30,671 bases of DNA, from assembly GCA_012800565.1 (NCBI GenBank), contig JAAZIZ010000093.1, forward strand, positions 1 through 30,671, given 5' to 3'. Position numbers and translations under genes: made by a program. Positions 15,838 to 24,543 of the stretch are shown here, one piece after another; position 1 is the stretch's first letter; every line of letters starts with the position of its first letter. Source of the DNA: Lentisphaerota bacterium (GTDB lineage: Bacteria > Verrucomicrobiota > Lentisphaeria > Oligosphaerales > Oligosphaeraceae). A model generated the notes under the pieces. That model was not told where the DNA came from. It saw only the letters and a list, made by a program, of their open reading frames with translations, and made no database searches.

Positions 15838-18018
15838 TTACATCAGCAAGGCCAGAAATTCTGCTTCGTTGATGACCTTGATTCCGAGTTCCTGCGCTTT
15901 CTCAGTTTTGCGGGCGCCGGTGTTTTCTCCGGCTACCAGATAGGTGGTATTGCGGCTGACCGCACTGGCGACATTGCCGCCCAAGGCACGAATCCGGGCC
16001 GCGGCAGTCTCGCGGTCCATGCTTTGCAAAGTGCCGGTGAGCACAAAGGTCTGCCCGGCAAGATTGCCTGTGGCACCGGAGGCAGGTGAGGCCTCGCCCG
16101 CGGCTGTTCCTCCTGCCGGATCAATGCCGAGAGCAGCCAAGCGACGCAGCCAGTACTGACCGGCGTCAGCCGCAAAAAAATCCAGCACTGCCTGGGCGGT
16201 CTTGGGGCCGATGCTGGTAGTGACATAAGCCGGCGGGCCGTTTTTGCGGCTGGTGCTCTTAATCAGTTCCAGGGGCAGCAGCAGCGCCGCCAGTTCTTCC
16301 AGGCGGTCAGCTGGCAGGCCGGAGTCCTGCCCGGACATTATTTCGCACAGAGCCAGTAATTTTGGCGACTTGGCCAGCTCGGCCAGATTGCGGTGGGTGC
16401 GTCCCAGGTGGAAAGCGGTAGCCGCTCCGACCTCCGGGATGCCCATGGCCTGCAGCCAATTCGCCAGGGGCAGGGTGCGGGTGCGCTCCAGGGCAGCCAG
16501 CAGCTTAGCGGCATTTTTGTGCCCGAACAGGCGTGGCTGGTCATCGCTGCCCAGATTCAGAGTTCCGAGTTGTTCCAGGGTCAGAGCAAACAAGTCCAGC
16601 GGCTCGCTGACCAGCCCGCGCTCGACCAGGGCCGCAGCTACGACCCCGCCCAGCGACTGCAGGTCCAGGGCGTTGCGGGCGGCAAAATATTCCAGGCGCC
16701 GGACATTCTGGGCCGGGCATTGCAGATTCGGGCAACGCCAGGCCACAAACTGCGGATCGCGCACTATTTCGCTGCCGCAGGAAGGGCAGCGCTGGTCAAG
16801 GTGAGCGACAAAATCAAAAGGCTGACTTCCGGCCGGACGCTTGCCGGGGACCACTTCCACCACCGCCGGAATTACCTCGCCGGCCTTTTCGATCCGCACG
16901 GTATCACCGATGCGGATGTCTTTGCGGCTGATTTCGTCAGCATTATGCAAGGTAGCCCGGCTGATGGTGGAGCCGGCCAGCAATACCGGTTCCAGTTCCG
17001 CTACCGGGGTCAGCACACCGGTGCGCCCGACCTGGACGGTGATGTCTTTCAGGAGCGTCTCGCAGCGCTCAGGCTCATATTTGAAGGCCTTGGCCCAGCT
17101 CGGGGCTTTGGCGGTCATACCGAGAATTTCCCGTTGCGCAAAGTCATCGACCTTGATAACCGCACCGTCGATATCGTACGGGAATTGTGATTTGCAGTTC
17201 TTCAGCTCGTCAACCGCGGCCAGGATGCCGGAGAAATCGTTGGCAAAGCGCAGCCATTTCTGGGTTTTCAAGCCGTAGTCTTTAAACTTCTGCAGCAGCT
17301 CTGCCTGACTGGTTATCTCCAGGCCATCGATCTCACCCTGGGCATAGAACACGATGTCCAGCGGGCGCTGGGCCACCACGCGCGGATCGAGTTGTTTCAA
17401 GGTGCCGGCGGTGGCGTTGCGCGGGTTGGCGAATTCATCTTCACCGGCTGCCAGGCGGCGGGCATTAAGGCTGGCAAAGCCTTGGCTGCTCATAAAAACC
17501 TCGCCCCGGGCTTCAAAGACCGCCGGAGGATGCTCGCCCAGCAGCACCAGCGGGAGGCTCGGGATGGTCTTCACATTTTCACTGACGTCATCGCCTTCTT
17601 TGCCGTTGCCGCGGGTCAGGGCACAGGCAAACACACCATTCTCGTAGCGGACGCTGATGCTTACGCCATCAACCTTGGGCTCAATGGAATAACACACATT
17701 CTGACTGCCCAGCCCCCGGCTGACGTATTCGTGAAAGCGCTGCAGGTCCGCCGCATTGTAGGTGTTGTCCAGGCTGAGCATCGGAAGGCTGTGTTTGCGG
17801 GTCACAAATGCACTGAGCGGCGCACCGGAGACGCGCCGGGTGGGCGAGTCGGCAGTGATCAGCTCGGGATGCGCCTCCTCCAGGCGGTACAATTCTGCAT
17901 AGAGCGCATCGTATTCCTGGTCGGAAATCTCCGGTTTGGCTTCTTGATAATAAAGGTAGTCATGATGACGAATAAGTGTCCGCAGCTGCAGAATCCTCGC
18001 GGCAAAATCAGTAGACAT
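15838..18018 (-). CDS. ligA: NAD-dependent DNA ligase LigA
   Basis: LigA seals nicks in replication and repair through an enzyme-adenylate made from NAD. The 726 residues are slightly above the typical 670. Domains in order: Ia with the NAD-binding Y-Y/ISDxEYD region (21-37), the adenylation domain with the nucleophile Lys115 in EPKVDGVS (the usual motif is KxDGxA), the OB fold, a four-Cys zinc finger (CPSCGSE... CPNLQCPAQ), helix-hairpin-helix motifs and a C-terminal BRCT domain (AGQTFVLTGTL to the end). An extra Gly/Ala-rich linker lies before the BRCT domain. AGGAG (18028-18032) with 9-nt spacing supports the ATG at 18018. Confidence 0.97.
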   Translation of the reverse strand: MSTDFAARILQLRTLIRHHDYLYYQEAKPEISDQEYDALYAELYRLEEAHPELITADSPTRRVSGAPLSAFVTRKHSLPMLSLDNTYNAADLQRFHEYVSRGLGSQNVCYSIEPKVDGVSISVRYENGVFACALTRGNGKEGDDVSENVKTIPSLPLVLLGEHPPAVFEARGEVFMSSQGFASLNARRLAAGEDEFANPRNATAGTLKQLDPRVVAQRPLDIVFYAQGEIDGLEITSQAELLQKFKDYGLKTQKWLRFANDFSGILAAVDELKNCKSQFPYDIDGAVIKVDDFAQREILGMTAKAPSWAKAFKYEPERCETLLKDITVQVGRTGVLTPVAELEPVLLAGSTISRATLHNADEISRKDIRIGDTVRIEKAGEVIPAVVEVVPGKRPAGSQPFDFVAHLDQRCPSCGSEIVRDPQFVAWRCPNLQCPAQNVRRLEYFAARNALDLQSLGGVVAAALVERGLVSEPLDLFALTLEQLGTLNLGSDDQPRLFGHKNAAKLLAALERTRTLPLANWLQAMGIPEVGAATAFHLGRTHRNLAELAKSPKLLALCEIMSGQDSGLPADRLEELAALLLPLELIKSTSRKNGPPAYVTTSIGPKTAQAVLDFFAADAGQYWLRRLAALGIDPAGGTAAGEASPASGATGNLAGQTFVLTGTLQSMDRETAAARIRALGGNVASAVSRNTTYLVAGENTGARKTEKAQELGIKVINEAEFLALLM

Positions 18019-18041
18019 AATGCTGTGCTCCTGGGAAAATT

Positions 18042-18131
18042 ATGGATGTTGTGGACGGAGTGGACGTGGTGGACGTTGTGGACGGAATGGACGGGGTGGG
18101 CGGAGTGGACGGGGTGGACGGGGTGGACGTT
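18042..18131. repeat. 9-bp tandem repeat array (GTGGACGNN), 10 units
   Basis: Starting at 18042 (ATGGATGTT), ten consecutive 9-bp units follow to 18131; consensus GTGGACGGG with variation mainly in the last two bases and a few point changes (for example ATGGACGGG, GTGGGCGGA). The array fills most of the 128 bp between the SNF2 gene stop and the ligA start. Its repeat type recurs at 14251-14284 and near 29873-29892. Confidence 0.92.
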
Positions 18132-18146
18132 CGCTGCCGTTTGGGG

Positions 18147-21100
18147 TTATTGCAGCAATGACAGCAGGTCTTCGCGGGTCAGGCGGCTGGAGACTGCCTC
18201 ATCGCTGTCCTCGCCCATCACGGCATTGAAAAGCTCCTGCTTTTCCTGGATCAGTCGGAGGACCCGTTCTTCGATACTGTCCCGGACCACCATCCGGTAG
18301 GTCAGTACCGTCTTGTCCTGTCCCAGGCGGTGGGTGCGGTCTATGGCCTGGTTTTCCACTGCAGGATTCCACCAGGGGTCGCACAGGAAGACGTAATCGG
18401 CTTTGGTCAAGGTCAGGCCAGTGCCGGCGGCTTTCAGGCTTAGCAGCAGGATTCCGGGCTGGTCATCTGCGCTGAATTCCTCAACGATGGTGCTGCGCTG
18501 GGCCAGCGGCGTCTCGCCGGTGATACTGCGGAACGGTAGCCCGAGGGCGGTCAGTTCCCGGGCAATAATCGCCAGCATCTGGGTAAACTGGCTGAAGACC
18601 AGAACGGAATGGCCATTGTCCAGCACCTCGGAGAGTTTTTCCAACAGCAGCGCCAGCTTGGCACTGCCGTAATCGTGCGGGCGCTTCAGGAACAGCTCCG
18701 GGTCGCAGCAGACCTGCCGCAGCCGGGTCAGCCCGGACAAGATTTCCATCGCCCCGCCAGCCTTGATTCTCTGCCTGGTCTCCACCAGAGTCCGGTTATA
18801 GAAATCACGCTGCGCATCTTCTAATTCCACCGGCAGCACTTCCACTATTCGGGGCGGCAGCTCAGGCGCGACCAGCTTCTTGCTGCGCCGCAACAGCAAT
18901 AACGACAGCCGGGAACGAAGTTCAGACGGCGAAATACAGTCCGGCACCAGGTAGGATTCTTTCGGTCCCAGCAGCTTTGGATTCAGGAAATCCATAATCG
19001 ACCAGAGGTCGAGCAGTTTGTTCTCCAGGGGCGTGCCGGTGATCGCGATCCGGTGCCGGCACGACAGGCTTTTTACTGCCCGAGTGACCAGAGCATCGGG
19101 ATTCTTGATGGCTTGAGCTTCATCAAGGATGACGAAAGTGAATCTCCGGCGGCGCAGCAATTCCGCCTCAATACGGGCCATGCCATAATGCGTGACCAGC
19201 AAATCGCAGCTGGCCTCGGTAAACGCCTGGCGTCGCTCTTCTCGCCCGCCGGCCCAGACCAGCACCGATAGGCTGGGACAGAACTTGGCCGCCTGGGCGC
19301 TCCAGACGTGCATTACCGAGGCCGGACAGATTACCAGCGCCGAGAAGTCTTTGCCCTCGCGTTGCTTCCAGACTGAGAGCAGGGCCAGCACCTGCAAGGT
19401 TTTGCCCAGGCCCATATCGTCCGCCAGGATGCAGCCGGCACCGTTGAGGCAGCGGTCAGCCAGGAAGGTATAACCGGTCGCCTGATAGGGGCGAAGGATG
19501 CCGGTCAGTTCCGGGGGCAGGGGAGGGATGTCCGGGATGGGCTCGCGGCGCAGGCAATCAAGATAGGAGCGCGTAGCGTCATCTACTGCGAAGCCGTCCT
19601 GGCGGGTGAGCTGCGTCAGCCGTTGACCGGCTTCTCGCCGGAGCAGTAGCCGGGGGTGGTCGTCATACCCTGCCGACTCCAGCTGCGCGAGAATCTGCTG
19701 CGCTTTTTCCGGATCAAGGCTCAGCCAGCCGCTTTGACTGCGCAGCAGCCTCCCGCCGCCGGCAAGGGCACTCTTCAGGTCTGCGGCCGTGAAAGTCTGC
19801 CCGGCAGCCTGCAAGGTACAGGATACTTCGACAAAATTCTGCCGTTCCCGGCCGTGGAAAGTCGCCGAGAGTTCTTCCGGCTGTTGTTTCAGCAGGCTGC
19901 TCAAGGTGGGCAGGCAGTTTTTGTTCAGGCCGGGAGGCAGAGACTGCCAGAAATCCTGCAACGCCAAGGCATTCTGGCGGTTGTCAGGAATGACTGCCTG
20001 GTGCCCCTCAAGGCTGCCCCGGCGGCTTTGGACAAATTCCGTCAGAGCTTGCTGAATCGGACGGCAGAGCGCAGCGCAGTCGTAGATGTGGACCAGAAAT
20101 TTTCCCTCTTGTTCGCTGATGCTGCTTTTAGGCGCCGGTGTTTCATTTACCGGCACCGGTTTACCGTCAACCAGGCAGGACAGCAGAAATGCTCCCGGGC
20201 GCTGGCTGATAAACAGCTCCGCCCGCTCGGATTGCTGCTCGTGCCGGATTACACACGGCCCTGCGGCAATCAAATCAAGACGGCCAGCCAACAGTTCCCG
20301 GAGGCGCGGCCCGGCCTGGCGACGAGGAATGCGTTGCGGACCGCGCTCAAAGTTTCGGCTCAGCACCGGCCATGGTATCGGGGGGCGGAATTGCAGCAGT
20401 TCCCGGCGGTTGATAGGGCAGTTGGGGTCATTTCCCAGGCTGCGGAAAATCTGCCGGGGTTGGCGTTGTTCTCCGTTGGGGAAAGTAAACAGCACGGTAA
20501 CGATAATGAAGTCACCGTCTTCTTTCAGCTCGACATGCTGGCGGACCGGTGTGCCCAGCCCCGGCGGCAGGATCACCTCCTGGGTTGCGCGGCTCAGGAA
20601 GCGTTCAGGCGCAACCCGCCATTTCTCCCGCCAGGCCTGAAATTCCTCGGCGGCAATGTTGAGCATGGTGAAGTCATTATTGCGCGGGAATCCCTGTTTG
20701 ATAAAGGGCAGCACGAAGCGCATAAAAAGCCGGTCCTGCTCAGGCCAGCAGCGGAAATCGCAGCGCTGCGGATCGCTTAAGTCACGGATATAGCCTAGCA
20801 CTGTCCCCAGTTTCAACAGCCGGCGCAAATCATTCTCCCGGCAATAAAAACGGATGCCGACTCGTCCGGCCTGGTGCTGCAGATCGGCTTCCACTTCCAG
20901 GATGCATTTCCGGGCTGTGCGGGGTTGTCCCGCCGGCTGCTCACTGAAAAGGTTGGGCAGGAAGCCCTGGCGCAAGGTTGGTTCCGGGGCAGAGGGCACC
21001 TGCTGCAGCGGAGGCTTGCCTGCCGCCTCGCCGGCCAGGGACCAGTTTTTCCGGCGGCAGACTTCGTTCAGCAGGAAGCCGGCTCCATAAGCGTGCAGGC

Positions 21101-21362
21101 AGTGCTGGTCGGGATAGTTGCAGGAACAGCTTGTCTGCCAACTTCCTGCCCGGCAGCGCCAAGTCGCACAAGCTGTGCCGATCTGGGCCCGGAAGCCGTC
21201 GGGAAGCCAATGCAGGATGGGGGCAGTGCCGGGTTTCAACAGGAAGTCACAGGCGGCATTGATGACGCCCCTGGTGAAGCGGGCCCGGAAGTCCTGCGGT
21301 GACAACCAGTCCTGTAGCCAGGCAGGTTTTTCGGGGGGGTGGATGATAGGGAAATTCGGCAT
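18147..21362 (-). CDS. SNF2-family helicase with N-terminal SWIM zinc finger
   Basis: This is a Swi2/Snf2 ATPase that would translocate on duplex DNA and remodel or displace proteins. The 1071 residues are typical of bacterial SWIM-SNF2 proteins. The SWIM motif CxCx6CxH is at Cys79, Cys81, Cys88, His90. A long middle region (about 110-610) is typical of the bacterial subfamily. The ATPase core starts near LRPYQATGY (623-631), with Walker A DDMGLGKT (648-655), Walker B DEAQ (747-750) and, near the C-terminus, motif VI AIDRTHRLGQ. It follows the malic enzyme gene by 36 bp and may be co-transcribed, though a functional link is unlikely. No restriction or defence partner gene is adjacent. Confidence 0.92.
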   Translation of the reverse strand: MPNFPIIHPPEKPAWLQDWLSPQDFRARFTRGVINAACDFLLKPGTAPILHWLPDGFRAQIGTACATWRCRAGSWQTSCSCNYPDQHCLHAYGAGFLLNEVCRRKNWSLAGEAAGKPPLQQVPSAPEPTLRQGFLPNLFSEQPAGQPRTARKCILEVEADLQHQAGRVGIRFYCRENDLRRLLKLGTVLGYIRDLSDPQRCDFRCWPEQDRLFMRFVLPFIKQGFPRNNDFTMLNIAAEEFQAWREKWRVAPERFLSRATQEVILPPGLGTPVRQHVELKEDGDFIIVTVLFTFPNGEQRQPRQIFRSLGNDPNCPINRRELLQFRPPIPWPVLSRNFERGPQRIPRRQAGPRLRELLAGRLDLIAAGPCVIRHEQQSERAELFISQRPGAFLLSCLVDGKPVPVNETPAPKSSISEQEGKFLVHIYDCAALCRPIQQALTEFVQSRRGSLEGHQAVIPDNRQNALALQDFWQSLPPGLNKNCLPTLSSLLKQQPEELSATFHGRERQNFVEVSCTLQAAGQTFTAADLKSALAGGGRLLRSQSGWLSLDPEKAQQILAQLESAGYDDHPRLLLRREAGQRLTQLTRQDGFAVDDATRSYLDCLRREPIPDIPPLPPELTGILRPYQATGYTFLADRCLNGAGCILADDMGLGKTLQVLALLSVWKQREGKDFSALVICPASVMHVWSAQAAKFCPSLSVLVWAGGREERRQAFTEASCDLLVTHYGMARIEAELLRRRRFTFVILDEAQAIKNPDALVTRAVKSLSCRHRIAITGTPLENKLLDLWSIMDFLNPKLLGPKESYLVPDCISPSELRSRLSLLLLRRSKKLVAPELPPRIVEVLPVELEDAQRDFYNRTLVETRQRIKAGGAMEILSGLTRLRQVCCDPELFLKRPHDYGSAKLALLLEKLSEVLDNGHSVLVFSQFTQMLAIIARELTALGLPFRSITGETPLAQRSTIVEEFSADDQPGILLLSLKAAGTGLTLTKADYVFLCDPWWNPAVENQAIDRTHRLGQDKTVLTYRMVVRDSIEERVLRLIQEKQELFNAVMGEDSDEAVSSRLTREDLLSLLQ

Positions 21363-21398
21363 AACCCGGAGACCGGTGCCCCGGCCGGCGGCGGCAAC

Positions 21399-22730
21399 TC
21401 AGCAGCAGGAATGTTGCTTGCTGATCCGCTGGCTGACCGAGCTTTCATACTGATCCCAGTCGCTGATCTGGTGCTGAGCCACGCCGGTGCGGATGGCTGC
21501 TTCCGCAACCCTGCGGGCAACCCGCGGAACCACCCGGGCATCGAAAGGCTTGGGAATCACATAGCTGGGTTTGAGCGGACTTTTGCCGGCGAACATTCCA
21601 GCCGCAGCATCAGCCGGATAAGCATTCTGCAGGGTTTTCAGGCAGTCAGCCGGGACTTCCTGGCAGGCAATCTCCGCCAGAGCGCTGGAAGCCGCCAGTT
21701 TCATGGCGTCGGTGATGTCACGCGCCCGGACGTCGAGGGCACCGCGGAAAATCCCCGGGAATCCCAGCACATTATTGATCTGGTTGGGGAAATCCGTGCG
21801 TCCGGTGCCGACTACCAAGGCCCCGGCCTGGAGGGCGAGATCAGGCATGATTTCCGGTATCGGGTTGGCCATGGCAAAGACAATGGCGTCACGGTTCATG
21901 GAAGCGATCATTTCCGGGGTCACACAATTCCCGGTGGAGCAGCCCAGGAATACATCGGCGCCGCGCATCGCCTCTGCCAAGGTGCGGCAGTCGCGATCGG
22001 TGGCCAGGGCCAGCTTGGCGGCGTTGCTGGCATTCTGCTTGTTGACTACGCCCTTGCTGTCACAGACCACCACATTCTCCCGCTTCACACCGGCCAGGAT
22101 GTAAAAATTGGCGCAGGCCAGTCCGGCCGCTCCGGCGCCATTGACCACCACTTGCAATTCCGAGAGTTTCTTGCCGTTCAACTTGACTGCATTGAGCAGC
22201 GCGGCCAGGGAAATGATGGCAGTACCGTGCTGGTCATCATGGAAGACCGGGATGCCCATCTGCTGCTTCAGGACGGTCTCGACCTTGAAGCAGGCCGGGG
22301 CGGCGATGTCTTCCAGGTTGATGCCGCCGAAAGTCGGTTCCAGCGCGGCAGTAATCTCAATGAGTTTGTCGGCGTCGGTCTTGCCGTCGGCGGTGAAGAC
22401 GTTCTGCACGCAGAGCGGTACGGCGTCGATATCTGCGAAGCGCTTGAAGAGCACGCATTTGCCCTCCATGACCGGCAGACCTGCGGCCGGGCCGATATTC
22501 CCTAGCCCGAGCACCGCAGTGCCGTCGCTGACTACCGCAACGGTATTGCCTTTGCCAGTGTAGTCATAGACGGTGGCAGGCTGGCTTTGGATTTCCAGGC
22601 AGGGCTTGGCTACTCCAGGCGTGTAGGCCAGCGACAGATCATGCTGAGTCGCACACGGTTTGCTGGCTACGACATGCAGTTTGCCGGGGACCGGCAGGCG
22701 GTGATAATTCAGGGCCTCGTTCTCGTGCAT
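21399..22730 (-). CDS. Malic enzyme (oxaloacetate-decarboxylating)
   Basis: It converts malate to pyruvate and CO2 with reduction of NAD(P). The 443 residues correspond to the short bacterial form, without the phosphotransacetylase-like C-terminal domain of MaeB. Visible motifs: catalytic Tyr36 in YTPGV, Lys91 in EGKCVLFK, metal-site residues in NLEDI (138-142) and FHDDQHGT (163-170), and the dinucleotide fold VVNGAGAAG (195-203). Cofactor preference cannot be fixed by eye. The ATG at 22730 has only a weak AG-rich stretch upstream (AAAGAGAAC). Confidence 0.95.
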   Translation of the reverse strand: MHENEALNYHRLPVPGKLHVVASKPCATQHDLSLAYTPGVAKPCLEIQSQPATVYDYTGKGNTVAVVSDGTAVLGLGNIGPAAGLPVMEGKCVLFKRFADIDAVPLCVQNVFTADGKTDADKLIEITAALEPTFGGINLEDIAAPACFKVETVLKQQMGIPVFHDDQHGTAIISLAALLNAVKLNGKKLSELQVVVNGAGAAGLACANFYILAGVKRENVVVCDSKGVVNKQNASNAAKLALATDRDCRTLAEAMRGADVFLGCSTGNCVTPEMIASMNRDAIVFAMANPIPEIMPDLALQAGALVVGTGRTDFPNQINNVLGFPGIFRGALDVRARDITDAMKLAASSALAEIACQEVPADCLKTLQNAYPADAAAGMFAGKSPLKPSYVIPKPFDARVVPRVARRVAEAAIRTGVAQHQISDWDQYESSVSQRISKQHSCC

Positions 22731-22856
22731 AGGTGTTCTCTTTTGCTGTTGGGTGGAGGTAATGCTGGCAGGACTGCCAAAGCGGATTTGGTGTATCCTA
22801 TAATATAACGCTGATTTGCGGCCTGTCTGCCTGTCTCAGGCATGGGGCGGCAATGC

Positions 22857-22903
22857 ATCCTTGCGGTTCAATGAAGAGGAAACCAACCGCCAAGAACGCC
22901 AAG
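22857..22903. repeat. Dispersed palindromic element, copy 2
   Basis: The sequence runs CTTGCGGTT (starting near 22860), a spacer with AATGAAGAGG, then AACCAACCGCCAAG and one more ACGCCAAG nonamer. The left arm is an imperfect inverse of the right arm AACCGCCAAG. The segment GGTTCAATRAAGAGGAA is shared with the lead-in of the 39-bp array at 14057-14073 and is close to the copy at 29907-29941. Confidence 0.7.
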
Positions 22904-23045
22904 CTTATAATCATCGCTGGTATCCCCGCCAGCTAACGTTCTGGGCCAAGCGCGGCAAGACATACCAATGCATCAGGGGGCACGAAAAAAATTTTATGGG
23001 AGGCACGACACAGTTTGAGGCTGTACATTAATATCTCATTTTTTG

Positions 23046-23064
23046 TCCACGGAAAGCACGGAAA
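23046..23064. repeat. CACGGAAAG nonamer pair
   Basis: CACGGAAAG appears twice in direct succession within 23046-23066, preceded by GTC. It resembles the other 9-bp-period repeats in this window but has a different sequence. Confidence 0.6.
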
Positions 23065-23256
23065 GAAGCAGCAGATATTGCGGGGCGCTCAGCATGGCCT
23101 GGGACAAACTCACAAAGTCTAATCTGGTGAAATTCGCCGAGACAGTCACAACCTACGGTCCGCTTTTCCAAGACAGATTTTATCCCGGCGCAGGTGTGGA
23201 CTTCGCCCATTAACAATTTTTTCTTTTTCTACCGCAACTGCGTTTCACTGCTTACT

Positions 23257-23261
23257 GGAGG
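23257..23261 (+). promoter_or_regulatory. RBS that sets the deaminase start
   Basis: GGAGG lies 7 nt before the ATG at 23269 and rules out the longer frame from 23194. Confidence 0.75.
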
Positions 23262-23268
23262 TGCCATT

Positions 23269-24528
23269 ATGGGAGCCATACTACTGCAGAATGTAATTCT
23301 GGAGCAAAAACCATGCGATGTTCTGATTCAGGGCAACCGCTTCGCGGCCATCGCCCCGAACTTGACTGCTCCTGCCGGGGCTCAGATCATCAACGGCCGA
23401 GGTGAACTGGCTCTGACCCTGCCTTTCTATAATATGCACTGCCATGCCGCCATGACTCTCCTGCGCGGCTATGCCGATGATATGGAGCTGTTCACCTGGC
23501 TGCAGGAGTATATCTGGCCGGCTGAGGCCAAGCTGACTGCCGAGGATGTGTACTGGGGCACCAGACTGGCCGTGCTGGAAATGCTCAAGAGTGGCACCGT
23601 TTTCGTCAATGATATGTACTGGCACGCTACCGCCAGTCTGGAGGCGTTTGAGGAAATGGGCATCCGGGCTGCGCTGGGATATATGTATATTTGCGTACCT
23701 GGCGGCGGTGTGCTGGAAAGCAATGTCCGGGCAAATGCAGAACTGCGCGAACGCGCGGCCAATATCAGCAGTCGCATCCGGCTGACGCATGCCCCCCACG
23801 CAATCTATACTGTCAGCGAAAATACCTTGCGGGAGATTGCGGCGCAGGCGGCCGAGGATAAGGCGGTGCTGCATATCCATGCTGCGGAGACTCTCCAGGA
23901 AGTGTCCGATTGCCAGGCTCAACACGGCTTAAGCCCCATCGCCTACCTGGACAAACTCGGGGTTCTGGGTCCCCAAACGGTACTGGCCCATTGCACCCAC
24001 CTGAGCGATCAGGATATCAGCATCATCAGCGAACGGCGGGCGGTGATCGCCCACAACCCTGTTTCCAATCAAAAATTGTGCAGCGGCCTGTTCCGCTTTC
24101 AGGATGCTCTGGCCGCCGGCTGCCGGATTGGCCTTGGCACCGATGGCTGTGCTTCCAACAACAATCTCTCCATGTTCGATGAAATGAAATGCGCGGCTCT
24201 GTCTGCTAAAGTCCAGAGCCGGCAGCCGACTGCCGGCAAAGATTGCGCAGTGCATGTCTGCGCCACTCAAGGCGGCTGCGAAGTCTTTGGGTTTGCCGGC
24301 GGCAAGATTGCGCCGGGTATGCTTGCGGACGCCGTCCTGGTCAAATTGAATCACCCGGCCATGATCGGTGATTACAGCCTGCTCTCGAATCTTGTTTATG
24401 CCGCTGACAGCAGCGTGGTCGATACAGTCATCTGCGATGGACAAATATTGTTGCAGCACGGCCACCGCGAGGACGAGGAGGAAATCTATCAGCGCAATCG
24501 GGAAATCTGCCGGCGGCTGCGGCCCTGA
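23269..24528 (+). CDS. MtaD/SsnA-type amidohydrolase (MTA/SAH deaminase-like)
   Basis: The 419-residue protein belongs to the cyclic deaminase branch of the amidohydrolase superfamily, which includes 5-methylthioadenosine/S-adenosylhomocysteine deaminases and chlorohydrolase-like enzymes. The composite barrel has a beta-sandwich at both ends (residues 1-50 and the last ~60). Metal and catalytic residues are visible: His57 and His59 (NMHCHAAM), His204 and Glu207 (LHIHAAET), His241/His244 (LAHCTHL) and Asp292 (GLGTDGCASNN). The TDGxxSNN motif and HxAET are typical of MtaD. No methionine-salvage neighbour confirms the substrate; another aminopurine or N-heterocycle is possible. It converges on the kinase gene, with 15 bp between the stops. 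Confidence 0.88.
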   Translation: MGAILLQNVILEQKPCDVLIQGNRFAAIAPNLTAPAGAQIINGRGELALTLPFYNMHCHAAMTLLRGYADDMELFTWLQEYIWPAEAKLTAEDVYWGTRLAVLEMLKSGTVFVNDMYWHATASLEAFEEMGIRAALGYMYICVPGGGVLESNVRANAELRERAANISSRIRLTHAPHAIYTVSENTLREIAAQAAEDKAVLHIHAAETLQEVSDCQAQHGLSPIAYLDKLGVLGPQTVLAHCTHLSDQDISIISERRAVIAHNPVSNQKLCSGLFRFQDALAAGCRIGLGTDGCASNNNLSMFDEMKCAALSAKVQSRQPTAGKDCAVHVCATQGGCEVFGFAGGKIAPGMLADAVLVKLNHPAMIGDYSLLSNLVYAADSSVVDTVICDGQILLQHGHREDEEEIYQRNREICRRLRP

Positions 24529-24543
24529 CAGCGCCCGGCGCAC

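Larger units (their letters stand above)
22731..23268. other. 538-bp intergenic region with dispersed repeat pieces
   Basis: This gap divides the divergent malic enzyme and deaminase genes. It includes a copy of the palindromic element (22857-22903) and a CACGGAAAG nonamer pair (about 23046-23064). TATAAT at 22799-22804 lies near where a promoter would be expected, but I find no matching -35 on either strand. A 39-codon open frame at 23094-23213 (+) looks mildly protein-like but has no ribosome site. I see no RNA gene. Confidence 0.7.

Noticed and set aside
18147..22730. Defence island (SNF2 helicases are found in systems such as DISARM-like clusters).
   Set aside because: No methylase, nuclease, phospholipase-D or DUF1998-type partner lies nearby; neighbours are housekeeping genes.
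22962..22975. TACCAATGCATCAG, an exact 14-bp match to 29963-29976 at the end of the serine hydrolase gene, suggesting a gene-end fragment copied into the other gap.
   Set aside because: A few 14-bp matches are expected by chance in 30 kb counting both strands, and flanking sequence does not match.
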